A stretch of 64,000 nt of DNA, taken from Aved-18 sp964606665 (GTDB taxonomy: Bacteria > Cyanobacteriota > Vampirovibrionia > Obscuribacterales > Obscuribacteraceae). Within the stretch, counting starts at the first letter, position 1, and each line of letters begins with the position of its first letter. The notes below the pieces were generated by a model, which worked only from the letters and a program-made list of their open reading frames with translations, had not been told where the DNA came from and did no database searches. Shown here in pieces: positions 1 through 8,617 of the stretch. The position numbers and the translations under genes were made by a program. The DNA lies in assembly GCA_964606665.1 (NCBI GenBank), contig CAZSHS010000004.1, positions 114,530 through 178,529 on the forward strand, given 5' to 3'.

Positions 1-2
1 AT

Positions 3-959
3 GGTCTTTGTTTTGCTTCCGGCCTCGCTGCAGAAATGAACATCATGTATATGCTCAAGCAAGGCGACCATGTGGTCGTGGGCGAAGACGTATACGGCGG
101 GACTTACAGATTGTTCCAGCGTGTGATGACCAAATACGGTTTGAAATTTTCTTTTGTCGATTCGCGCGATTTGTCCAATGTTGAAAAAGCAATCACAAAA
201 GAAACTCGTATGCTTTGGCTGGAAACACCAACCAATCCTATGTTGCAATTGGTTGACATTCAAGCTGCTACTAAATTGGCTCGCAGCAAAGGCCTTATCA
301 CAGTAGTGGATAACACATTTGCAAGTCCATATTTGCAAAATCCGCTCGACTTGGGCGCCGATATAGTTGTGCACAGCACCACTAAATATATTGGGGGACA
401 TTCAGACGTTGTTGGCGGTGCATTAATGACGAGCAACACTGAGATGTATGAAGAACTCAAATTCCATCAAAATGCTTGCGGTGGTGTGCCAGGTCCTCAA
501 GATTGCTTCCTCACCATGCGTGGTGTCAAAACACTTGCCGTGAGAATGGAACAACATCAGAAAAATGCTATGGAAATAGCCAAATTACTTAGCGGTCATG
601 AAGGTCTTGAAAAAGTAATTTACCCAGGTCTTGCAAATCACCCTCACCACGAGCTTGCTAAAAAGCAAATGCGCGGCTTTGGTGGCATGCTATCCATTGT
701 TGTTAAAGGCGGACAGGATGCGGCACAAAGATTCATGACAGGCACCAAATTATTTAGCCTGGCAGAGTCACTTGGTGGTGTCGAATCGCTTATGTGTCAC
801 CCTTCGACTATGACACATGGTTCCATTCCAAAAGAAGACCGCGAAGCACGCGGAATTACAGACGGATTGGTTCGCTTATCTGTTGGTATCGAAGATGTTG
901 AAGACTTAGTCGAAGACATCAAAACTGCGCTTGCTAAAATAAGCGCTGTCACCGCCTAG
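3..959 (+). CDS. Cystathionine gamma-synthase/gamma-lyase family PLP enzyme (5' partial)
   Basis: PLP-dependent trans-sulfuration enzyme of the Cys/Met metabolism family, cytosolic, making or cleaving cystathionine. The frame is open from base 3 to the stop at 957-959 and no start is visible, so about 70 N-terminal residues lie outside the window. The first codons read GLCFASGLAAEMN, matching the family's conserved SGxAA segment, so the internal ATG at 36 is not the start. The PLP lysine is in HSTTKYIGGHSD (AAA at 384-386), after the VDNTFASPYLQNP segment that lines the cofactor pocket. MetH two genes downstream points to methionine biosynthesis (MetB-like). Sequence alone does not separate synthase from lyase, or from O-acylhomoserine sulfhydrylase, so no symbol is given. 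Confidence 0.9.
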   Translation, partial: GLCFASGLAAEMNIMYMLKQGDHVVVGEDVYGGTYRLFQRVMTKYGLKFSFVDSRDLSNVEKAITKETRMLWLETPTNPMLQLVDIQAATKLARSKGLITVVDNTFASPYLQNPLDLGADIVVHSTTKYIGGHSDVVGGALMTSNTEMYEELKFHQNACGGVPGPQDCFLTMRGVKTLAVRMEQHQKNAMEIAKLLSGHEGLEKVIYPGLANHPHHELAKKQMRGFGGMLSIVVKGGQDAAQRFMTGTKLFSLAESLGGVESLMCHPSTMTHGSIPKEDREARGITDGLVRLSVGIEDVEDLVEDIKTALAKISAVTA

Positions 960-988
960 TCCCACTTAGGACTTTAAAGGAAAATCTA

Positions 989-1879
989 GTGAAGGCAGCT
1001 CAGTTAATAGCTTTAATACTATGCTTGAGCTGCCAACTCTTTTGTATTTCGTGTAGCAATAAGCCAGATTCGCGCGCCCAGACTCCGATGGTTTGTGTCA
1101 CCGGCTCAGACACTATGGAAACTCTTCTTTCAGCCTGGTCCAAAGACTTTATGAAAGACAAACCCAAAGAGCCTGTCTCGCTTACTCTTGTCAGCACCGG
1201 AACCGGTATCAACTCTTTGATTGAGCGCAATTCCGATATGGCAGCGGCATCGCGAGAAATGCTAGATTCTGAGAAGGCTGAAGCTAAAGCCAAAGATGCT
1301 AAATTAAAAAAGGTAATGGTGGCAAAAGACTTTATTGCCGTAGTGACTAATTCTGCTAATCCTATTAACGAACTTACCTTAGAGCAATTGGCTTCTGTGT
1401 TTTCGGGGCGCACCAAAAAATGGCAAGAACTCGGCGCCAAATTTAAAGGCGACATCGTGCCTGTGATGCGTGAAGCGGATGCTGGTTCGACTAAGTTTTT
1501 TTTGTCGCATTTAGCCAAGCTCGAAGGTAAAGAAGTTAAATCAGCACCAGGTGCCAAGATAACTTCGTCCAATGAATCAATTGTGGATGAAGTAGCAAAA
1601 GACAAGATGGCAATTGGTTTTGTCGCTTTTCCATACACTCATTCTGAATGCAAAACAAAAACGATCAGAATTAAAAAAGACAAGTCTTCTAATAGTACAC
1701 AGCCTATTGCAAGTGACTCAGATTATCCCTTAATCAGGCCTCTGTATTTCTTTTATGACGCAAACGCAAAGCAAGAAGTAAAAGACTTCATCACTTATTG
1801 CACTGGTGAGCGCGGTCAGAACTTAGCCAAAATGAGAGGCTTTGCTGCGCCTGATTCAACTGGAGCGGAGGACATCTAA
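989..1879 (+). CDS. PstS-like phosphate-binding lipoprotein
   Basis: Periplasmic substrate-binding protein of the PstS type, 296 aa. A GTG start at 989 is preceded by AAAGG (976-980). The N-terminus is a hydrophobic signal ending in a Cys-rich lipobox-like stretch (LFCISCS), so a lipid-anchored protein is likely. The phosphate-binding fold is shown by VTGSDTMETLLSAW near residue 38, VSTGTGINSL, and DAGSTKFF, which resembles the GSGT-type ligand loop. No pstCAB permease genes follow, so this is an orphan binding protein or sensor. Its stop is immediately followed by the metH ATG with no spacer, so the two are probably co-transcribed, although a functional link to methionine synthesis is not obvious. 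Phosphate is the family ligand. Other oxyanions are possible. Confidence 0.82.
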   Translation: MKAAQLIALILCLSCQLFCISCSNKPDSRAQTPMVCVTGSDTMETLLSAWSKDFMKDKPKEPVSLTLVSTGTGINSLIERNSDMAAASREMLDSEKAEAKAKDAKLKKVMVAKDFIAVVTNSANPINELTLEQLASVFSGRTKKWQELGAKFKGDIVPVMREADAGSTKFFLSHLAKLEGKEVKSAPGAKITSSNESIVDEVAKDKMAIGFVAFPYTHSECKTKTIRIKKDKSSNSTQPIASDSDYPLIRPLYFFYDANAKQEVKDFITYCTGERGQNLAKMRGFAAPDSTGAEDI

Positions 1880-4800
1880 ATGGCATCCCCTTCGTTTTTA
1901 GAAGTACTCAAAGAAAAGGTGATCATTTTTGATGGTGCCATGGGCACGTCAATTCACTCAATAAATCTTACTTTAGACGACTATCTCCAGTACGAAAATT
2001 GTCCTGAAATTTTGGTCGAAAGCAGACCAGATGCCATTAAGCAAATACACGCCTCGTTTTTTGATGTCGGTTGCGACGTTGTGGAAACAAACACATTTGG
2101 TGGATCACCAGTTGTTCTTGCCGAATTCGATTTGCAAGATAGAGCTTATGGACTAAATAAAAAAGCGGCTCAACTGGCTCGTGAAGTTGCATCTAGCTAC
2201 AAAGACAAACCTCGCTTTGTGTCGGGTTCAATTGGTCCGACCACTAAATTGCCATCGCTTGGACATATTAGTTTTAAGTCCATGCGAACTGCATATGCCG
2301 AGCAAGTTCGCGGACTAATTGATGGTGGCGTTGACTGTCTTCAGTTTGAAACTGGTCAAGATTTGCTTCAGGCTAAAGCAGCTATTTTGGCAATGCTTGA
2401 CACAATGAAGCAACTCGGCAAACGCATTCCTATTATTGCCCAGGTGACAATTGAAGCACCACCCATGGGGACAATGCTTGTAGGCACTGATATCTCTGCT
2501 GCGCTCACAACACTTGAAAATTTTGATATAGATGTAATTGGTATCAATTGTGCCACCGGTCCAAGCGAAATGCTTGATCCTGTTCGTTATCTTTGTGGCA
2601 ACACATCTAAATATGTCTCTGTTTTACCTAATGCGGGTTTGCCAGAGAATATCGGCGGAGAGACAGTCTATAAGCTTACTCCAGATGAGCTTGCCACCTC
2701 TCTTAAACGTTTTGCAATAGAAGATGGTGTCAACATAATAGGTGGATGCTGTGGCACCACACCTGCACATTTAAAGAAAGTTGTTGAAGTCGTTGGAGAA
2801 ATCGCGCCCACAAAACGCAATCCAATTAATACGCCTGCGGTGGCAAGTATCTATACAAGCGTGCCCTTAGAAATAGACCAGCCTCCCCTTATTGTCGGCG
2901 AGCGCACCAATACTAATGGCAGCCGTCTGTTCAAACAATTGCTCGAAAAAGACGATATGGACGGCATGGTCAATATGGCTCGCGAGCAGGAACACGAAGG
3001 CGCGCATTTACTCGATGTTTGTACTGCTTATGTTGGTCGTGATGAAGTGCGCGACATGACATTGTTTATTGAGCGCCTCAATACACAGATGCAACTGCCT
3101 CTTGTGATTGATACCACTGAATTCAACGTGCTTGAAGAATCACTTCAATACATAACTGGTCGTCCTCTAGTTAATTCGATTAACCTGGAAGATGGCGTTG
3201 AAGCGATGAAAAAGAAAATTGCTCTAATCAAAAGATATGGGGCTGCAACTATTGCTCTCACTATCGATGAGTCTGGCATGGCTAAAGATGCCGAGAAAAA
3301 GCTAGCAGTGGCAAAACGCATTTACGACTTGGCGTTAGAAGGCGGACTTAGACCCCAAGATCTTTTATTCGACGCTCTTACATTTACTCTGTCTACTGGA
3401 AATGACGACGATCGTAGATTGGGACTTGAGACACTAAATGGTATTAGTCTGATCAAGTCTAAATTGCCCGGTGTCAAAACCATACTTGGTGTCAGTAATA
3501 TTTCGTTTGGCTTTGATCCTAAGATTCGCAAAATCTTGAACTCGGTCTTTTTGCACTATGCAGTCGAGCATGGCTTGGACTCGGCTATTGTTAACGCTCA
3601 AAAGATTTTGCCTTTGTTTCAAATTTCAGAAGAAGAGCGCGAGTACCATCGCAAGCTTATTTTCGATGAGCGCACACCAGATTATGATCCCTTGTTTGCT
3701 ATGCTCGATTATTACAAGAGCAAAGAAAAATCGGGTCCTAAAGCAGTCGAAGATACCTCTAAAAAGAGCATCGAAGAAGTGCTAAAACAGCGCATTATTA
3801 ACGGCAATCGTGTAAATTTAGAAAAAGACCTCGACATCGCTTTAGAGAAATACAAACCACTCGATATTATTAATGACATTCTGCTTGGTGGCATGAAAGT
3901 AGTAGGCGACCTATTTGGCGCGGGCAAAATGCAATTGCCTTTCGTTTTACAATCAGCCGAAACAATGAAAGCCTCAGTTCGATATCTTGAAACCTTTATG
4001 GAAAAAGCCGATGGCAGCACACGCGGTACATTGGTTTTGGCCACGGTTAAAGGCGATGTGCACGACATAGGTAAAAATTTAGTCGATATTATTCTTTCCA
4101 ATAATGGCTATAAAGTATTCAATCTTGGTATCAAACAACCAATTGAAAATATCATTTCTGCAGCATTGGAGCACAACGCCGATTGCATTGGCATGAGCGG
4201 TCTGCTTGTAAAATCGACAGTAATCATGAAAGAAAACCTGTCTGTTATGAACGACAGAGGCATCTCAACTCCAGTCATTTTGGGCGGTGCCGCGCTAACG
4301 CGTCGATATGTAGAAGAAGATTGCCGGTCTGTTTATAAAGGCAATTTGTTCTATGGAGCTGACGCTTTCGATGACCTCAAAATCATGCAAGCACTGTTCA
4401 CTTTGCGTGAGCAAGGCAAAACAGATATACATGTAAATGATGTCTACGCGCTCACCGGACAAGAAACTAAATCGCCCGCTGCTATAGCTAAAGCCTCGCG
4501 CTTAGAACTAAGTCCAGATACAGATTCAGAAGAAGACAAGCTAGCTGATGGACCACCTGAATCAGATCAAGAAGTTTCTCTGTTTGACGATACGGGTCGG
4601 GCAGAGTCGATTAAGCGACTGTCCAAGAATCAAATCCCCGAACCACCGTTTTTTGGAACAAAAATTTTAGAAGACATTTCGCTTGATGAAGTCTTCAAGC
4701 ATGTTAATAAGAATGTTTTGATTCGCGGTCAATGGCGTATTCGTCAAGGCTCGATGTCTAATTCTGAATACGATGAAATGTTGAAGGAAAAAGTTCTGCC

Positions 4801-5440
4801 TGAACTAGAAGAGCTAAAGCAGCGCTGCAAGGATGAAGGTCTACTTCTGCCAAAGGCTGTCTATGGATATTTTCCTTGTCGAGCTGAAGGCAATGACCTG
4901 ATTATATACAAAGAAGATTTTAAAACCGAACGCTTGCGATTCACCTTCCCGCGTCAGGACCACGGACAGAAGCTTTGTATATCCGATTTCTTTAGCGATG
5001 ACGAACCAGATGTGGTGGCACTGCAAGTAGCTACCGTCGGACGCAAGGCATCAAAATATTCCAAAGAATTATTTGAAAGTGACAGATATACCGACTATTT
5101 ATACTTCCACGGCTTATCAGTCGAGTCTGCCGAAGGCGCAGCCGAAGTCGTGCACAAGCGTATAAGACAAGAAATGGGATTTGGTGATGAAGACGCAAAA
5201 GACATTGAGAAGCTCTTCCAGCAAGGATATCGCGGCACCAGATATAGTTTTGGATATCCAGCCTGTCCAAGTTTGGAAGACCAAGAATTGTTGTTCAAGC
5301 TTCTTGATCCAGGTCGTATCGGAATCGAGTTGACTGAAGAGTTTCAGCTCGTGCCGGAACAGAGTACATCTGCCATAGTGGTGCATCATCCCCAAGCCAA
5401 ATACTTCAATATCAAAGGCAAAAAAGCGGTCACGACTTAG
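1880..5440 (+). CDS. metH: Cobalamin-dependent methionine synthase
   Basis: Transfers the methyl group of 5-methyltetrahydrofolate through cobalamin to homocysteine, giving methionine. At 1186 aa it is full length, with all four modules in order. The homocysteine domain (about 1-310) has zinc ligands Cys224 (INCATGP) and Cys290/Cys291 (IGGCCGTTP). The pterin-binding domain (about 330-610) starts at LIVGERTNTNGS. The cap and B12 domains (about 640-880) carry the cobalt-ligand motif GDVHDIGKN with His728. The reactivation domain (about 915-1186) binds SAM and contains RYSFGYPACPS, a variant of the usual RxxxGYPACP. The ATG abuts the previous stop. An acidic stretch (about 860-905) links the B12 and activation domains. 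A second homocysteine methyltransferase fused to MTHFR lies at 27797-29785. Confidence 0.97.
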   Translation: MASPSFLEVLKEKVIIFDGAMGTSIHSINLTLDDYLQYENCPEILVESRPDAIKQIHASFFDVGCDVVETNTFGGSPVVLAEFDLQDRAYGLNKKAAQLAREVASSYKDKPRFVSGSIGPTTKLPSLGHISFKSMRTAYAEQVRGLIDGGVDCLQFETGQDLLQAKAAILAMLDTMKQLGKRIPIIAQVTIEAPPMGTMLVGTDISAALTTLENFDIDVIGINCATGPSEMLDPVRYLCGNTSKYVSVLPNAGLPENIGGETVYKLTPDELATSLKRFAIEDGVNIIGGCCGTTPAHLKKVVEVVGEIAPTKRNPINTPAVASIYTSVPLEIDQPPLIVGERTNTNGSRLFKQLLEKDDMDGMVNMAREQEHEGAHLLDVCTAYVGRDEVRDMTLFIERLNTQMQLPLVIDTTEFNVLEESLQYITGRPLVNSINLEDGVEAMKKKIALIKRYGAATIALTIDESGMAKDAEKKLAVAKRIYDLALEGGLRPQDLLFDALTFTLSTGNDDDRRLGLETLNGISLIKSKLPGVKTILGVSNISFGFDPKIRKILNSVFLHYAVEHGLDSAIVNAQKILPLFQISEEEREYHRKLIFDERTPDYDPLFAMLDYYKSKEKSGPKAVEDTSKKSIEEVLKQRIINGNRVNLEKDLDIALEKYKPLDIINDILLGGMKVVGDLFGAGKMQLPFVLQSAETMKASVRYLETFMEKADGSTRGTLVLATVKGDVHDIGKNLVDIILSNNGYKVFNLGIKQPIENIISAALEHNADCIGMSGLLVKSTVIMKENLSVMNDRGISTPVILGGAALTRRYVEEDCRSVYKGNLFYGADAFDDLKIMQALFTLREQGKTDIHVNDVYALTGQETKSPAAIAKASRLELSPDTDSEEDKLADGPPESDQEVSLFDDTGRAESIKRLSKNQIPEPPFFGTKILEDISLDEVFKHVNKNVLIRGQWRIRQGSMSNSEYDEMLKEKVLPELEELKQRCKDEGLLLPKAVYGYFPCRAEGNDLIIYKEDFKTERLRFTFPRQDHGQKLCISDFFSDDEPDVVALQVATVGRKASKYSKELFESDRYTDYLYFHGLSVESAEGAAEVVHKRIRQEMGFGDEDAKDIEKLFQQGYRGTRYSFGYPACPSLEDQELLFKLLDPGRIGIELTEEFQLVPEQSTSAIVVHHPQAKYFNIKGKKAVTT

Positions 5441-5462
5441 AATCTAGCTCGCTCTCGGGCTC

Positions 5463-5491
5463 TTGACGTGCTCAATTGAAAGTACTATAAT
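5463..5491 (+). promoter_or_regulatory. Sigma-70 type promoter of the toxin-antitoxin pair
   Basis: A -35 box TTGACG (5463-5468) and a perfect -10 box TATAAT (5486-5491) are separated by exactly 17 bases. It sits just after metH and 33 bases before the antitoxin ATG. It is the closest match to the vegetative consensus that I found in the window. Confidence 0.75.
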
Positions 5492-5521
5492 GCCTTCAGT
5501 GACATCACAATTTGCAGGCAT
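5490..5521 (+). promoter_or_regulatory. Inverted repeat between promoter and antitoxin start (possible operator)
   Basis: ATGCCT (5490-5495) and AGGCAT (5516-5521) form perfect 6 bp arms overlapping the -10 box and ending just before the antitoxin start. A smaller imperfect dyad, GTGACATCAC, lies between them. VapB/FitA-type antitoxins usually repress their own operon through such dyads, so an autoregulatory operator is a reasonable inference. Confidence 0.45.
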
Positions 5522-5524
5522 TTC

Positions 5525-5776
5525 ATGAAACAAATCACGATTAGAGGTGTTCCACCAGAAATTGCCAGGGCATTGGTGAAAGAAAAAAATAGACGGGGAA
5601 CGTCTTTAAATCAAACTATTCTTGATTTATTAGGTCAGTATTTCGGTGTAAATAGTGATTCTTCCTTTGACAATGGCCTATCAAAATTGGCTGGAACTTG
5701 GAGTAAGGCTGATTTGAAAGCGTTCGAGAAGAACACTTCAGTTTTTAATAAAATTGACCAGGAAGTTTGGAAATGA
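5525..5776 (+). CDS. Ribbon-helix-helix antitoxin (FitA/VapB-like)
   Basis: Antitoxin of a type II pair, 83 aa. The N-terminal KQITIRGVPPEIARAL segment followed by a helix (GTSLNQTILDLL) is the pattern of FitA/Arc ribbon-helix-helix proteins, in which the first strand contacts DNA and the protein dimerises. The C-terminal half (about 50-83) is polar, includes GTWSKADLKAFEKN, and would wrap the toxin and block its active site. The stop TGA (5774-5776) overlaps the toxin ATG (5773), the usual translational coupling. Its own strong promoter and dyad lie directly upstream. The family is clear from the pairing and motif. Exact subfamily is inferred. Confidence 0.83.
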   Translation: MKQITIRGVPPEIARALVKEKNRRGTSLNQTILDLLGQYFGVNSDSSFDNGLSKLAGTWSKADLKAFEKNTSVFNKIDQEVWK

Positions 5777-6174
5777 GCAATTTGTGTATTGACACTTCAG
5801 CCTACAGTCATTTCAAAGCAGGTGATGCACAAACAATCAAATTGATATCTCAATCTAAAAATATAGGAATTCCAGCTATTGTTCTTGGTGAGTTGAGAGC
5901 TGGATTTTTGATGGGCAGTCGCGCAGCGAAGAATGAACAAGAATTGAAATTGTTTATTTCGAATCCTGTAGTTAGTGTCTTGGATGTGGATGATGAAGCT
6001 TCACGTATTTATGCAGAATTGGTAGTTGAGTTAAAAACGGCGGGCACCCCTATACCAACCAACGATATTTGGATTGCTGCTTTGTCTCTTCGAGATGGAG
6101 CTTCGGTTCTTACCTTCGATAAACACTTTGAGCTTATAAAACGAGTTGGCGTCTACTTACTTAGAGTGAATTGA
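5773..6174 (+). CDS. vapC: VapC-type PIN-domain ribonuclease toxin
   Basis: Type II toxin, 133 aa, a Mg-dependent RNase of the PIN family that in studied VapC proteins cuts tRNA or rRNA. The four acidic positions are visible: Asp in the N-terminal CIDTSAYS, Glu in VLGELRAGF, Asp in PTNDIWIAAL, and Asp in VLTFDKHFE. The ATG at 5773 gives an ATGA overlap with the antitoxin. An in-frame TTG six bases earlier is less likely. Length and motif spacing match intact VapC proteins, so the toxin is probably active. The PTNDIWIAA motif is typical of the FitB/VapC branch. Confidence 0.9.
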   Translation: MSNLCIDTSAYSHFKAGDAQTIKLISQSKNIGIPAIVLGELRAGFLMGSRAAKNEQELKLFISNPVVSVLDVDDEASRIYAELVVELKTAGTPIPTNDIWIAALSLRDGASVLTFDKHFELIKRVGVYLLRVN

Positions 6175-6355
6175 TTTGTCAGATATACCCATTTCGCTTT
6201 GAGTGGATGCTCTGGTACTGATAGCGGTGGCACTACTATCGCCATCACCTTGGCCCCAAAGAGCTTTGTCTTTCGGCAGATAATTCTTGGACTTAGTTGC
6301 GCTATACTGCCTTTAGTGAAATCTCGAGCTGCTGCAAGGAAGGAATAATTGGAGC

Positions 6356-7100
6356 ATGAAAATTGCCAAAATCGATAGTCATCAAATAGCATTTGAAACT
6401 GGCTTTGCACCATATCACATCGTTTTTGCGGTGATAATTATTTCTTGTGGTGTTTTCTTCTTTCAAGTTGGTGAGCTGCCGTTTTGGTCACGAATCGTGG
6501 CAGTGACATTTGCGTTTTTATTTGCTGCGTTTATTTTAAGTTTTAAAACCAGGATGTTATTTGACACTAAAAAACAGGAAGTGACAATCAGTGAAGGACG
6601 GCTTGTGCCGAGTCTAAAGTCATCAATTCCTTTTTCTGCAATTAAGGCCATTGCATTTGAGAAATCTAAAATGGGTAACGATGGATTTGGTCGCTATGTT
6701 TTGAAGCTCGAAAATAGAGAAATTCCCTTTGCTTCTAACTTGCATAGAATCGATGTAGACATGCAAAAACAAGTTAAGAAATTGATTTCGTTGATTGGTT
6801 GTGAAGAATTGGTGATTGAAAACAGGCTGAGCAATGCCAATCGGCCCATTCAATCGAACCAAGCCATTCAAGCTCTTTTATAGGTTGTGAATTAGATTTA
6901 TCTTTTGGGCGGACNNNNNNNNNNAAGCCATTCAAGCTTTTGATTTTGAAAACATCGATCCCAGTGTAATTGATTTGATTCAAAAAAAACGCCTCATCGA
7001 CGCCATAAAAGTTGTTCGAAGCCGGACTGGGTTTGGACTTAAAGATTCGAAGGAATTGGTCGAAGAAATACAAAGAAGACTCAATAACGGTAATCTCTAA
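6356..7100 (+). CDS. Membrane protein with PH-like domain and ribosomal L7/L12 C-terminal-like domain, split by a scaffold gap
   Basis: Two halves of one gene. The first (6356-6874) encodes two membrane helices (about residues 20-60), then a beta-rich region (TRMLFDTKKQEVTI onward) like bacterial PH domains. It appears to stop at 6883, but that stop lies in 33 bases matching another locus of this window. After the Ns the shared word AAGCCATTCAAGCT recurs at 6925-6938 and the frame continues to 7098-7100. That part contains KKRLIDAIKVVRSRTGFGL and KDSKELVEEI, the L7/L12 C-terminal pattern seen in small stand-alone proteins. Joining at the shared word restores one frame of about 226 aa. The exact join is my inference. 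Role unknown. Confidence 0.65.
6862..6907 (+). repeat. 46-base exact copy of 57994-58039 (likely assembly artefact)
   Basis: These 46 bases are identical, same orientation, to 57994-58039, where they form coding sequence of a coherent minus-strand gene. Here they end a few bases before the N run and truncate an otherwise continuing frame, so this copy looks like the intruder. Confidence 0.85.
6915..6924. other. Scaffold gap (10 N)
   Basis: Ten Ns. The same 14 bases (AAGCCATTCAAGCT) occur on both sides, at 6861-6874 and 6925-6938, so the flanking contigs probably overlap and no sequence may be missing. See the gene at 6356-7100. Confidence 0.95.
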
Positions 7101-7134
7101 AACTCCGTTAATCAAGCTGAGCTAGCAGCCTGAA

Positions 7135-7150
7135 TCATCCCTGAGGATGA
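7135..7150 (+). other. Small perfect hairpin
   Basis: TCATCC-CTGA-GGATGA, a 6 bp stem with a 4-base loop, 35 bases after the L7/L12-like gene. No T-run follows, so it is not a clear intrinsic terminator, though its position between genes would fit transcript end processing. Confidence 0.35.
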
Positions 7151-7167
7151 GCATATTGATGCGAGAT

Positions 7168-7192
7168 TTTGCCAAAATATTAAACTGGCAAA
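7168..7192 (+). promoter_or_regulatory. 7 bp inverted repeat upstream of the TPR gene
   Basis: TTTGCCA (7168-7174) and TGGCAAA (7186-7192) are perfect arms around an AT-rich 11-base centre, ending 28 bases before the proposed TPR-gene start. This has the shape of a repressor operator or a leader hairpin. The binding protein is unknown. Confidence 0.4.
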
Positions 7193-7219
7193 TTACATCA
7201 AATGGTGCGGGGTGGGTTA

Positions 7220-8617
7220 ATGGCAAGTGAGGATTCGAAATCTAAAAACGGAAAATTGCTCATAATCATCGTTTTGGTTGTACTGGTGGGTGTAATTCTA
7301 CTGCAGTCAAAAGTTGTTCAAACACTGGACAAAGAATACTCAGCGGATGTATCTAAAAAGTCGATTCTTCCAAATGCCTCTGAGTGGGATGATTCATGGT
7401 CAAAAGCTTGCCAAGAAATGAACCACGGGCAGTTCGCAAAGGCTGAAGATTTGGTCAAGGAGGCACTTCAAGAAGCTAAGAAGAAAGGCTTTAAGGACAC
7501 AAGGCTTGCAGCCGGAAATGATTGTCTTGCACTAATCTATAAATCACAAGGCAAACTAGAAGAAGCCTGGCCTTTATATGAGAAGAATCTGGCTATAGAC
7601 GAAGCTTCTCTTGGCAAAAATAATCCCGGACTGATTGCTGGATTAAAGAATGTCGCTTTATACAAAATAAGTAAAAAAGATTACGCAAAAGCTGCCGAAT
7701 ATTATCTAAGAGCAATTACNNNNNNNNNNNNAAAAGAGTATGGAAGTCAGTCTCCAAAATTAGCTGCAGAACTGCGTAACTTAATAAGAGCATACGATTT
7801 GCAAGGTGACTATAAGAACGCAAAGGCAGTTGCTGAGCGAGCTTTAGCCATAGATATGGCTGCTTATGGAGCAAATGACATTGTTACTGCTATCGATATG
7901 AATAACCTTGCTTTGATCGCTTTTAGACTAAATCTGCCCGAAGTCGCATTTGAAAATTCTGCTAAAGCATTAAGCGTTGCAGAAAAAAATAAGGACGAAG
8001 TAAATTCGAAAATAATTTCTCTCAATCATAAATATATTGCAGACTCTTTTGAGGAGCCCTTTTTAAAGGGACAAATTGATAGCGCAGTTTCTTTCCCCCA
8101 GAAAGCGTTTGAAGAAGCAAATGTATTAAAAGTCACCGCGCCTGATAAGGCTGCTCAACTCCTTCAAGATAACTTGGAATCAGCACGCAAATCGAGTTGT
8201 GGAACTGAGCAATTAGGCAAATATCTTGTTCGTTTGAATAACGTTTTATTTGCTCAGGGCAAAGACTTTTCTGCCATTGCATATGGTGAGATTGCTCGCA
8301 AGCTTTTGACCAAAAATCACACTGCCCAAACTCTACCATCACTGGTGAATGTCGAATCTTATCTTGCTATGAGCAATGAAAGACAGGCTTTTAAAGCTCT
8401 TCAAGAAAAGAACTTTGCCTTGTACCGAAGTTTAACCGGCAGGTCGAAAGAAAATTATATTGAAGCAATTCGTTTAGCGAAGGAAGCTCCGTCAGGCAAA
8501 ATTGGTCCAGCTTGGTTTAAAACGATTCAGACCGGTCTTTCAAATGCTGAATTGCAAATGAAAGAATACGAAAAGGCGATATCTTCAGTTAAGGGTAAAA
8601 ACAAAACATCGATATGA
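7220..8617 (+). CDS. Membrane-anchored TPR protein (contains a 12 N gap)
   Basis: About 465 aa, one N-terminal membrane helix (KLLIIIVLVVLVGVILL) and the rest probably outside the membrane. Kinesin-light-chain-style TPR units run from about residue 60 to 260, for example AAGNDCLALIYKSQGKLEEA, AAELRNLIRAYDLQGDY and the recurring ALAID linker. TPRs bind partner proteins and no enzyme domain is seen. The 12 Ns preserve frame and fall at a TPR boundary, where about five residues would be expected, so this gap is probably real and correctly sized. I prefer ATG 7220, behind a G-rich purine stretch, over in-frame ATG 7202, which lacks a ribosome site. The stop overlaps the next ATG (ATGA), so it is coupled to the oxygenase gene. 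Confidence 0.75.
   Translation: MASEDSKSKNGKLLIIIVLVVLVGVILLQSKVVQTLDKEYSADVSKKSILPNASEWDDSWSKACQEMNHGQFAKAEDLVKEALQEAKKKGFKDTRLAAGNDCLALIYKSQGKLEEAWPLYEKNLAIDEASLGKNNPGLIAGLKNVALYKISKKDYAKAAEYYLRAIXXXXXKEYGSQSPKLAAELRNLIRAYDLQGDYKNAKAVAERALAIDMAAYGANDIVTAIDMNNLALIAFRLNLPEVAFENSAKALSVAEKNKDEVNSKIISLNHKYIADSFEEPFLKGQIDSAVSFPQKAFEEANVLKVTAPDKAAQLLQDNLESARKSSCGTEQLGKYLVRLNNVLFAQGKDFSAIAYGEIARKLLTKNHTAQTLPSLVNVESYLAMSNERQAFKALQEKNFALYRSLTGRSKENYIEAIRLAKEAPSGKIGPAWFKTIQTGLSNAELQMKEYEKAISSVKGKNKTSI
7720..7731. other. Scaffold gap (12 N)
   Basis: Twelve Ns inside the TPR gene. The reading frame and the repeat spacing are kept across them, so the true missing sequence is probably close to this length. 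Confidence 0.95.

Noticed and set aside
1000..1638. Long minus-strand frame opposite the PstS-like gene
   Set aside because: The + frame has a lipobox and PstS motifs, while the minus frame has no motif and is a shadow.
6175..6355. Small lipoprotein-like frame (GCSGTDSGGTT) between the toxin and the PH-like gene
   Set aside because: The only start is TTG, there is no signal-peptide-length hydrophobic stretch before the Cys, and no ribosome site is convincing. Left as intergenic.
6774..7115. Minus-strand frame running through the N gap
   Set aside because: It depends on the intruding 46-base copy and unknown bases. The + strand gene explains the region.
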